NCBI GenBank assembly: GCA_033064195.1
Contig: JARBJD010000227.1
Coordinates: forward strand, 1 to 64,000
Direction: 5' to 3'
DNA: 64,000 bases
Origin: Blattamonas nauphoetae
Lineage: Eukaryota > Preaxostyla > Oxymonadida
Numbering within the stretch: the first letter of the stretch is position 1; each line of letters starts with the position of its first letter. Shown here in pieces: positions 11,001 through 20,745 of this stretch. Made by a program: the position numbers and the translations under genes. A model generated the notes under the pieces. That model was not told the DNA's origin. It did no database searches and saw only the letters and a program-made list of their open reading frames with translations.

Positions 11001-12961
11001 GGCCAACGACAGAACCACCTCCAGCGACAGAATCGAATGAAGATGGAAAGCAAACCAGACAAGTCATTGCGATGAAGCTGCCTGAACTGATCTTCACTCA
11101 CAAATCACACTTCACCATCAGAAGCAACGTTTTGACTCGGACGGAGAAAGGAACAGACGAGAAAGGAAGAGCCAGACCAAGCACTGTTCTGTTTTCCGAG
11201 CCAATCACGAAGGGGGTCGTGTCTGTCACATTCGCTGTGCTGATGCTCGCTGAATCAGTTGGTTTGTTACTTCTTTCTCATCGTGTTCAGAGGAAGAGTA
11301 CGGATCCATCCTTTTTGGTCTTCTCGATTCTTCTGCTGCTGTTCCTCCGCTTGAGCAAGTTTTGGGGATGGATGTGAAACGTCTGCTGCTCAGTTGGGTG
11401 ATCTCCATCCCTTCTCTCTCTTCTTCACAGATTCGATTGGTCTCTCGACAAATGGCCTACTCCATGTCTTCAATCAGACAAAACTGAAAGGCTCTTTTTC
11501 GTATAAGATCTCGAAGAAGGATCGTGTTGTGATGGAAGTGAACATGGACTCGACTCCACGCACTGTCCAATTCTTCAGAAACGGAAAGGCTGGAAAATGT
11601 TATGTGAGTGGGATTCCAGAATCGGTGAGAATTGGTGTTTGTCATTCTTCGTTTTGCTTCTCACTCGTTCAGTTCTCTGCTGATGTGATGGGAACCTCAC
11701 TCGAAATCCCGAGCATCATCCACTCAACCCAAGCAACTCCTCTCTCCGACAAGATGAAAGAGATCAAATGGAATGACACCAAAGAATCACTCTCTGGAAG
11801 AGATCGCTTTCTCTACGGGTCGATTCGGAGAGAAGCAGACGTAATGATGCCCGCTCTCATCACAAGAACACCGGAGCACTTCAAGATTGAGGGAAATGTG
11901 ATCACTCGCACAGCATTCGGATCCATTGGACTCGATACGCCATTCAGCACTGTGATGTTGGATGGAGTGGTGAAGAAGAAAATCAAGTCCGTCGCTGTCA
12001 CCATCCTCGCCCTTCCTGAAACTCAGCGTGTGTTCATCTTTTTGTGATTCTATTCAGATTCCTGTGGACTTGTCTCGATTGGCTGCATGTGGGAACACCT
12101 ACAGATACCCAAAAAGTCCAAAGGGACTCGGAATAGGGAAGCATTGTGTGTTGTTCTTCATCTCCACAATTTCACCTCTTCTTTTTCTTTGTGTTTTTTC
12201 TCTCTCTCTATTCAGCTTCATTCGCTCTCTGTTCATCTGATGGAATGATCAGTCGAATTGATTGGAAGACAAAGACACAACATTGCCACTCTCCACTCCG
12301 AGTTGGCGATCAAGTGGTGTTGGGGGTGAACACACTATCAGATGAAACCCTCGCTCGCTTCTTTGTGAATGGGATGGCTGGACAGAATGAAATTTCACAG
12401 TCTTATCCGTCTCAGAGAATCGGCGTCTGCTCCTTCTGATTCTCTCGTCATCCTCATTGTTCATGTCTTCTCTTTCAGTTCTCTCTCGCTGGACCAGGAA
12501 CTTCGATCCGAATTGATGCCATCACCGAATTCGGCGAACCATCTCAGACTATGCCCAACCCCACTCCCAAACCGAAGACAAAGGAATCGCAACCGGTGCC
12601 CAAACAATCTCAAAATGTGGCCAACCCCACTCCCAAAGCAAAGACGAAGAAAACACAATCGATGCCCAAACAATCTCAAAACGTAACGAATCCACTTCAC
12701 AAACCGAAAACAAAGAAATCGCAAGCGATGCCCAAACAATCTCAGAATGTGGCCAACCCCGCTCCCAAAGCGAAGACAAAGAAATCACAACCTAAGCCCA
12801 AACAAACTCAGAATGGATCCAAACCCACTCCCAAACCGAAGACGAAGAATTCAAAAAAAGAGAAGTCACTCAGGCGGATCGGGATTCATCCAACAGATCG
12901 ATCTCGTCGCCTGCTTGACTTCTCTTTTTTTGAATTCTTCACCCATTTCATTTCACCTTGA
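8046..12961 (+). CDS. Gene A: protein kinase with coiled coil, four SPRY-like modules and a KPK-rich tail
   Basis: Sixteen exons can be placed: 8046-8082, 8148-8443, 8541-8673, 8720-9015, 9080-9656, 9687-9773, 9821-10041, 10079-10517, 10600-10808, 10904-11261, 11291-11380, 11431-11636, 11673-12027, 12058-12145, 12216-12424 and 12479-12961. The product is about 1,360 residues. The kinase shows SGAFGQV (glycine loop), YAVKVL (Lys), REVEML (Glu), HGDLKPEN in place of HRD, CDLG in place of DFG, SPE in place of APE, and DVWSLG. A Glu/Arg-rich coiled coil follows, then four SPRY-like modules with signatures such as GDRV, MEVDxxxRT and FxxNG, and a tail of 22-residue KPKTKxSQ repeats. Exon 14 is 88 nt, whereas its counterparts are 87 or 90 nt. 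One extra A in the run at 12111-12115 shifts the frame. This is either a real lesion or a base-calling error. Kinase activity is likely; the role is unknown. Confidence 0.8.
12551..12855 (+). repeat. 66-bp coding minisatellite in the tail of gene A
   Basis: Four full copies and one partial copy of a 66-bp unit encode 22-residue repeats of the type PKQSQNVANPTPKAKTKK. The repeats are lysine- and proline-rich and lack a GRP core, so they are not classical AT-hooks. The paralogue B has no such tail. Confidence 0.85.
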
Positions 12962-13382
12962 AGAATTGACGGATAAAACTTGTTTTCTCTCAATTATCTC
13001 TCATAATTTCAGATAGACAAAGGAATGGAGTGTTCAAGACACGATCGATGATGATCTTGCCAGATGGGTGCAAGTATGTGTCCAATTCAGGAAAAAATTT
13101 GTCCTCTCCATTGTAGAACCTTCTTTTTTCACATTGGTTCACCTCGTGATCTTCTCTAATCTGTTTTTAAAATAAAAAACGTGTCAAATTCGCGTTTCAA
13201 AAAAGTGTTGTTTCTCGTCACGATCGAAGCTCAAAGTTGAAACAAACCCCTTTTCCATCATATTTTAGTGATTTCAAGAATTTGGAGAAAAACAAAACAA
13301 GTGAAACTCTCCATTGTGTATTGACTCTTTTCAAAAATCATGGGACAAATTAAGGGCTAGGATCAAATCTTGATCATCGAGT
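12962..13382 (+). other. Spacer between kinase genes A and B
   Basis: No gene is recognised. The last 40 bp contain the CAAATTAAGGG block shared with the region upstream of gene A. The rest is AT-rich and unremarkable. Confidence 0.5.
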
Positions 13383-16300
13383 ATGACTGCCAAACTCGAC
13401 GAAGTCATTCCCCCTGGATATGTGTTCTTGCTGTGATGATCTCTATTAATTTTCGTCTTCATCACATTCCTCTTCATCGCTCAGATTCCAACCCAAAAAA
13501 GATCAGTGAAGGAGCCTTTGGGCAAGTTCTGAAAGTGACACACGAAGGGAGTGGAGTTAAATATGCGGTGAAGGTGCTGCCGATGCTGAAAGAGGGGGAC
13601 AAGGAACGAGTGAGTCATGAAGTTGAGATGTTGACTCGTTTTGCTCGTGCTCGGATTGTACATCTTCATGAATCGATTGACATGGGAGGACACCACGCGA
13701 TTGTGATGGAGCTGGGTCATCGGAGTCTGAAAGATCTGATCTCGGAATATGAGTCCCGAGGTGAATTGATTCCTCTTCCTGTTTGTCTCTTCTTGTTTCC
13801 TCTTTCTTTGATGTTTGTTTGACTTTTGCCTTTTTTGTTGTTTCATTGTTGTTTTATTGTTGTGGATGTGTTTTCAGTTGACGGTGATGATTCTGATTGA
13901 CATCTGCGAGGGACTTTTGTGGATGCACTCTCACCCTTCGGGATCGACAGCTCATGGGGATCTGAAGCCGGAGAATGTTCTTCTTCGGGAGAACAATCGG
14001 GCATTTCTGTGTTTGTTTGATTATATTGATTAATTTTGTTCGTTTGTCTTGGTTCAGGTGATCTTGGTGGATCAGCCACGCTGGATCAACAGATGACGTC
14101 GTCGATTGGGGAACTGGGGACATTCGAGTACAACTCGCCTGAGCGAGTGATGGACAGCAAGGGCTTGGCGACGGCAGCGAGTGATGTTTGGTCGCTTGGA
14201 GTTCTTGCGTATCGGATGGTGACCGGACGAGGGCTGTTCTCAGGGGTGAGCTTGCTCCAATTGGGATCTGTTCTTGAGAAGTTCAACGAATCGCGAATCC
14301 CGACCACGATTGCTGCATCAGTGCGAGCAGTGCTTGTGAAGATGTTGGAACCCGTCTGTTCTCTTACTTCATCCTCACTCTTTGATTTGTTCATCGATTG
14401 TACCAATTATTCAGAATGTGACACTTCGAGCAACAACGTCGGCACTTTTGGACGGAGGTCTTTTGGAGGGAATGCTTGGAGTGTCAACGGATCTGTCTCG
14501 AATGAAGTCGATTCAGCTTGCGACGTTCGTGAACGAGATCAAGGAATCCTTGAATGATGCTGAAGTTCAAGAGAAGATGATGGAACTGTCATACTTTTTT
14601 GGAAGTGTTCAGATTCAAAGGAAGGACTATTGTTCGGACTTGTCGATACTCACTCGCGGAAGCTTCAAGATCGTGATCGAATTGGTGATGATATTCCAAG
14701 TTTCCTTTCCACCTTCACTTCTCATTTCTTCTCGTCTCATCAGGTTCCATCGCCTTCGCTCCAAAGAACGGATCTCTCCACGCAAAACTTCCATCCACCA
14801 AACAAACTGAGAAGAAAATACCAATCTCTGCTCGAATGAGTGAAGGCGACCGAGTGGTATTGGAGGTGGACATGGACGCGAGGCCACGCACAGCTGTGTT
14901 CATCATCAACGGAATTGTGCCTCTCGCGTTTGTGTCTGGTCTCCCTCCCTCGATCCGATTTGGAGTGTGTCGCTTGTCATCCTCATTCTTGTTCTTTTCA
15001 GTTGTCGATGAAGAATGAGGGAGTTTCAGTTCGATTTGATGGAATGAGTCGTCTGAAGCGTGCGACACCGCTGCGACGAGTGAATGAGATCAAATGGAAT
15101 CCCGAAGACCTTCGAGACAGGTATGACATGTACATGAATGGAATGCGATCGAGTGTTCTGACAGTGCAAACACAGATGCCCTCGCTCGACTTCACCGATC
15201 CTTCCCACTTCAGAGTGGACGACAACCGAATCACATCCAACTGTTTCCCAACTATTGAGGAAAACGGAAAAATCGAACCCACGTGGAGCTCCTTCTTCCT
15301 CTCCGAACCCATTTCCGAAGGAATTGTGGCCATCTCGTTCACTTATCTCATGGATGAGGAAACGTCTTATCCAACATTATATGGGCTGATCGATGCAAAC
15401 GAACCACTTCAGGACAAACGACACACCCTCGGCGAATACACAAGTGTGTCTTCCTCCTCACTTGTGATGCTTTCTTGTCTCTTCTCTCGTGTCACATTAA
15501 CTTTCTCTCTTCTTCTCACAATCTCAGGCTCAATCGGTCTTTCATCGGATGGGAGACTGCAATTCTTGACATCGGAGGGACAAAAGAAAATCCAAGTTTC
15601 TTCATACTTCAACACCTGTCAGCCTCTCATCGTCGAAGTCAACATGGACTCGAATCCTCGCACAGCCCAGTTCTTCGTCGATCGGAAGCAAGCCAATGTT
15701 GTCGTTATTGATCTTCCCGAATCAGTTCGAGTTGGAGTGTGCTATCCTTCCATTTCCCACTCTCGTCTCTTCTCTTCTCCTCGTTTCTTTTCATTCGTCC
15801 ACATTCACTTTTCTCTCCCTCTCCGTCTCAGTACTCAACAAAGGACCGAGGAGTGTCCGTTCGGTTTGACCGAATCACCCATCTGAACAGAGGGACCCCC
15901 TTCACAGATCAGATGAATGTGGTTGAATGGCCAGCTGCCGAACCATTCCAGGCAGAAGAATCGAAAAACAACAACGAAGAGGAAAGAACATTTAGAGTCA
16001 AAGAAAAGGATGAGAAAGACCGGGTGGACGAAGACAGCATCGACGACAATGCCAATCCAGAGAAAATGAGGAGTGAGAAGAACGAGGAACACATTGATCA
16101 CTCTTCAGAACAGATGATGGAGAATGCGCGGGACGAGGCAGAATCCGATGATGATTCTGGAGACGACAGTGATGAAGAGAAGAGGCACTGCGAAGGTGAT
16201 AGTGACGACGAGGATGAAGGAGCAGATGGTCTCAAGAAGAAAAGGATACTCCCGACGATGAAGCTGCCTGAACTGCTCTTCACAAACAAAACACACTTCA

Positions 16301-17816
16301 CCATCCGAAACAGCGTTCTGACTCGGACAGAGAAAGGGACAGACGAGAAAGGAAGAGCCAAACAGAGCACTGTTCTGATCTCTGAACCAATCACGAAGGG
16401 CGTCGTTTCAGTCACTTTCGTTGTGCTGACCATCGCTGAGTCTGGTGGTGTGTCGCTTCTCTCTCGTCATTCTCTGCAGAAGAGAAAGGGTCCATCCATT
16501 TCGGTCTTCTCGATTCTTCTGCTGCTGTTCCTAAACTTGGACGAGTTTTGGGGAAGAATGTGAAACGTGTGTTGTTCAGTTCGATGATCTCCACTTTTCT
16601 CTCTTCTCGTCAGATTCTATTGGTCTCTCGACAATTGGCCGACTCTATGTTTTCAATCAGATCAAACTCGAAAAATATGAATGTTATCACTTGAAGAAGG
16701 ATTGCATTGTGATGGAAGTGAACATGGACTCGACTCCTCGCACTGTCCAATTCTTCAGAAACGGAGAGGCTCTGGATTATTATCTGAGTGGGATTCCAGA
16801 ATCAGTGAGAATTGGTGTCTGTCATTCTTCGTTTCGCTTCTGACTTGTCCAGTTCTCTGCTGATGTGATGGGAACATCAGTCCAAATTACGAGCATCATC
16901 CACTCCACCCAAGCGACTCCTCTCTCAAACAAGATTAAAGAGATCTCTTGGACTGACACCGAAGAATCTTATCAAGAAAGAAAGAAGAACCATTTCAAAT
17001 TGATTCGAAGAGAAGCAGACGTAACGATGCCCGCTCTCCTCTTCCGAAATCCAGAACATTTCAAGATTGAGGGAAATGTGATCACTCGCACTGCCTTCGA
17101 CTTCAATGGAATCGACTCGCCATTCAGCACAGTGATGTTGGATGGAGTGGTTACGAAGAAAATCAAGTCTGTCGCTGTCACCATCCTCGCCCTTCCTCAA
17201 ACTGAACGTGTGCTGTTCTTTTTGTGATTCTGTTCAGATTCATGTGGAACTGTTCTGATTGGCTGCATGTGGGAACACCTACAGATACCCAAAAGCCCAA
17301 AAGGTCTTGGAATCGGGAAGAAATGTGTGCCGTTATTTTTCTCATCGATCTCACCACTTCCATTCACTTCTCACTTTCATCTCTCTCTTCAGATTCGTGT
17401 GCTCTCTGTTCCATTGATGGAATGACGTACGTCTTGGGTAAAACAGAACACTCCGATCCCTGTCACTCTCCCCTCCGAATAGGTGACCAAGTGGTGTTGG
17501 AGGTGAACACGCGATCGAAACCAGACATCTCTCGCTTCTTCGTGAATGGGAAGGCTGGACAGAACGATGTTTCAGATTTCAACCAAAATCAGAGAATCGG
17601 AGTCTGTTCATCTGCTTCTCTCGTCATCCTCATTTTCGATGTCTTCTCCTTCAGTTCTCTCTCGCTGGACCAGGAACTTCGATCCGAATTGATGCCATCA
17701 CTGAACTCGACGAACCCTCTCAGAATGTGACCCGAGTCGCCGACAACACGAAGACGAATGAATCGGAAGACATAGACAAAGCTCGTTCTTCCTGCCGTTT
17801 GTGTCAGATTTTCTAG
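13383..17816 (+). pseudogene. Gene B: decaying tandem paralogue of kinase-SPRY gene A
   Basis: The exon pattern matches gene A almost base for base. The kinase exons 13485-13780, 13878-14010 and 14058-14353 have 296, 133 and 296 nt. Exons 6-16 are 14613-14699, 14744-14964, 15002-15443, 15528-15736, 15832-16447, 16480-16566, 16614-16816, 16853-17207, 17238-17324, 17393-17601 and 17655-17816. Three differences matter. The first intron has AT instead of GT at its start (13420-13421). Exon 5 loses most of the coiled coil and the first half of SPRY module 1 through a ~430-bp deletion at about 14591, which also removes the donor and puts the fusion out of frame. The KPK tail is missing, the frame ending in SCRLCQIF. 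Exon 10 carries a ~80-residue acidic insertion (15960-16250) absent from A. Kinase motifs remain intact (GAFGQV, YAVK, HGDLKPEN, CDLG). A shortened functional product cannot be excluded. Confidence 0.75.
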
Positions 17817-18015
17817 ATTTCTCGACGCTACGTCGTGTCGATACGACTCCAACAGATCGATCTCGTCGCCTGGTTGACTTTTCTTTCTTTGACTTCGTCT
17901 GTTTCATTTCACATTTGAGCAGAATTGGCTGGTTTATTGTCGAATCTGGTGTCAGAGTGAACGGATTTGTGAGACACTCCAACCGGAACCAGCCGATCCA
18001 ACGGCGAAAGACATA

Positions 18016-18058
18016 TAGTCTGGATTTAACCCGATACTTTAATTTAACCCGATACCCT
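18016..18058 (+). repeat. Left terminal inverted repeat of the pogo-like element
   Basis: This end contains two copies of AACCCGATAC with an 18-bp period, probably transposase-binding sites. It pairs with 20019-20061 with roughly eight mismatches over 43 bp. Confidence 0.8.
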
Positions 18059-18236
18059 CCACAGTGTCACTGGTTACCCAAATTTATCTGTTTTCGTCAT
18101 TTCCCCCACAACCTCATTTTATGCGTCTCGATTTTTGTGCTCAAAATGATACAAAAGTGGTGATTGGCCATCGTTTGATGACGAGAACCAATAAATCTTT
18201 GAGTTGTTGAAGTCATGTTCGATCAGACCCACAACA

Positions 18237-19851
18237 ATGGAAAAAGACCGCCCAATCTCACCTCCTCTTTCACCACGAGATGTTTCGCATCTCATGAGTG
18301 GAAGTGATATAAGATCACTTCCATCTCGAGTGGAAAGAGGTTTGAAAATTTACGCGGAGCACAATGTGACACTTGACACCGTAGTTCAAGCTGGTGTTTG
18401 CAGCGAAGCGGCTCTGAAACGTGGAAGAAAAGCTGAAAAAGAAAATCGTCCACCTGGAAAAGATGGAAGGCCACTATTGATGACAACTCGTGATGAGAGT
18501 GAACTATATGACAAAATTCTGACCAAAATCGTTGAGAAAAAACCCATGAAAAAGGCTGAGATTCTTCAAGAAGTTTGTTTTTTTCACGGTTTTCATTTTC
18601 TAGATGAATGGTATTTACGCAAAGAGCGTGAGATTTAATCCTGACCATCCCACGTTGAGCATGTGGAACGTCAACGCTTTCCTCAAACGCCATTCTCTCC
18701 TCGACACAATGAAACCTGGGTATCTAGACCCTGATCGGTTGAAAGCAAGCACTCGTGCGAACATTGTGGGTTGGTTTGAACTTTTGGAAAATACCATAAA
18801 ATCGGAAAACATCCATGAAGATCTAATCTTCAACATGGATGAATCATCTCTCCGGATCGGAGAAGACTATTCATCTTTAGTGGTTTACTACGCTGGTGAA
18901 CCATGTCCTCCGATTCCGTCCTCTTCTCGAGTCCAAAATGCTACTCTCGTGGGAACAGTCAATTCGACCGGAATTCATCTGGATCCTATTTTACTCTGGC
19001 CTTCAAAGCTTCCGGTGAAAGAATTCGAAAAATTTGGTCAACACCACATCAAGGTCAATAACAACGAATCGGGATGGATGAACACAAAGACATACGTTGA
19101 AATTATGTCCAACAACATAATTCCAGAAATCGTTTCTTTTCGTCACGCAATCCACAAATCAAATCGAAATGCTCTGCTATTGATGGACGGGCATCTCACA
19201 AGGCACAATCAAGAAATTATTGCCCTTTGTCAGCAGCACCATATCCATATTCTCATCTACCCATCACACACCTCACACATTCTTCAGGTGTGTGATCAGT
19301 TCATCTTCTCCAATTTGAAGCAACAATTGAAACGATTATTCATTCCACCATCATCTTCAAGCATTGTCGACTATCGGGTCAACCTGGCAAAGGCTCTTCC
19401 TGACGCTGTTGGTGAAGCGTTCAAATCGTCGACCATCTTGGCGTCATTCAACCGATGTGGGTGTTTTCCCCTTTCTCTGGAGGCGACTCTGATGAACCTG
19501 AAAAAATTCTGTCCGCAAATTGATATTTCATTCCTTCACCAATTTAACACTCGAACCGACCTCCTCCTCAAACCAAGTTCTTTTCTCCCTCCAAATGAGG
19601 TCCAAACCAATCACGGATCTCTGCTGACCTCATTTCACAACATTATGAAAACAACTCCCAGGAAACAGACTCTCATCACAGATTTCACTGTTCCTCGCGA
19701 ATATATTTCTCGAGATTCACAATCAAGGAGAGTGAGGGACCGCCCAGCTCCACGTCGCCGCCGAAGCCACTCTCGATCCGAAAGTGATGAAGCAGGTCCC
19801 GAATCTCGGAGAAGGCTTGTTCGTCGAGAAATGGTGCGAGATGACGATTAA
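18237..19851 (+). CDS. Pogo/Tigger-like DDE_1 transposase, two exons
   Basis: Exon 1 runs from the ATG at 18237 to 18572. A 31-bp intron (18573-18603, GTTTG...TTCTAG) removes the frame difference exactly, and exon 2 runs from 18604 to the TAA at 19849-19851, giving 527 residues. The N-terminal ~110 residues have the helical DNA-binding character of the family. The catalytic triad is visible as NMDESS (Asp ~191), LLLMDGH (Asp ~307) and SHTSHILQVCDQF (Asp ~343), about 35 residues between the last two, typical of the jerky/Tigger/pogo DDE_1 group. The C-terminus is Arg/Ser-rich (RRRRSHSRSESDE), perhaps a nuclear localisation signal. An upstream in-frame TTG was not used because the ATG fits better. 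The enzyme would cut and reinsert the element flanked by the inverted repeats described here. Confidence 0.88.
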
Positions 19852-20018
19852 GAAGAATCCTGACACTGACTTATTGAAACAATAAAGTCGATCAAATAGT
19901 CAAAATATCACTTCACAATTACGTATAATTATATTTTGTTCCCAAAAATATCCAAAATGATTCGTAAAAATGGAGAAAGAAGCAATGAAAAAAATGATGT
20001 GTTCTGATCAACCACGGA

Positions 20019-20061
20019 AGAGTATCGGGTTTTATCAAAGTATCGGGTTTTATCTACACTA
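20019..20061 (-). repeat. Right terminal inverted repeat of the pogo-like element
   Basis: This is the counterpart of 18016-18058 and carries the same doubled AACCCGATAC core with an 18-bp period on the minus strand. Confidence 0.8.
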
Positions 20062-20384
20062 TATCATCAACTCAACTAAACTCATCAGACCCCAACCAAC
20101 CAGCGACTATACCCAAATCTCAGCCGAACAAGTCGAGTCAGCAGCCATCCGCACAGACGACAGACTCCGTCCAAGCCAACCCAACGACAGTCTCGTCGTC
20201 GACATCGAAAGTGCCTCTGAAGCCACAGCCACTGGCAGCGAAAGTGGCAGCTCGCGACCATCCTGCTTACGAGCCGTTCTTTGCGAAACTGAAGAGTGGG
20301 AAGAAAGCAGTGTTCTTGGTGCCTGAAATGAGGGAGATGAGGCTGAACCCAACCGCTCTATCAGACCCAGACATGCTTGTGTAG

Positions 20385-20745
20385 ACTGTCATCTCATTCG
20401 CTGTTGCACGTCTTTGTAATTCTATTCTTAACATTCACTTCACAATCGTTTTCTCTTTGAATTATTCGTGGTTTTCTTGTATCACTGCGACGATGGTTTT
20501 CGAAACAAATGGGATTGTAAAGGGAAGAGATGGATGACAGAAATAAAGTAGGAATAAAGCTGATTTTGGCAATCTTTTCTTCTTGTAATCGGGGTCGCTT
20601 CCGCTTCCAATGTTCGTGAAGTGTCTACCAGATCTCCAACTCTCTTCTCAGACTCTCTTGACTTCATCTCAATCAGTTTTCATCCTTCCTATGTTGAGTT
20701 GATCAGGCATCGCAGTATCGACAATGAAAAAGCAGTCAGACGGAA
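20385..20745. other. Convergent intergenic region
   Basis: This spacer separates the end of the WASHC3-like remnant (+) from the end of the giant beta-helix gene (-). No gene or repeat is recognised. Confidence 0.5.

Larger units (their letters stand above)
18016..20061 (+). mobile_element. Complete pogo/Tigger-like DNA transposon (~2.05 kb)
   Basis: The ends are inverted repeats of about 43 bp: TAGTCTGGATTTAACCCG at the left and, reversed, TAGTGTAGATAAAACCCG at the right. Each end contains the core AACCCGATAC twice, 18 bp apart. TA is duplicated at the flanks (18014-18015 and 20062-20063), and removing the element plus one TA restores an open host frame. The interior encodes a full-length DDE_1 transposase with one intron. 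With intact ends and an open transposase it looks recently active. Confidence 0.85.
17956..20384 (+). pseudogene. Split 3' part of a WASH complex subunit 3 (CCDC53)-like gene
   Basis: Outside the transposon, 17956-18015 and 20064-20384 form one open frame of about 126 codons. It ends in a C-terminal segment containing HPAYEPFFAKLKSG, then PEMREM and LNPTALSDPD. This recalls the C-terminal region of CCDC53/WASHC3 (DPRYxxYxKMxxxG, then M and GLDPxxLxxPD), a subunit of the actin-regulating WASH complex on endosomes. The middle is Pro/Ser/Thr/Gln-rich, as in that family. A splice acceptor (GTCAG) precedes 17956, but no upstream exons with the conserved N-terminal helices are found before gene B. 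The gene is therefore 5'-truncated as well as interrupted by the pogo-like element. The family call rests on a short motif. Confidence 0.45.

Noticed and set aside
12551-12855. AT-hook DNA-binding tail in gene A
   Set aside because: The KPKTK repeats lack the GRP core of AT-hooks; only a basic low-complexity tail can be claimed.
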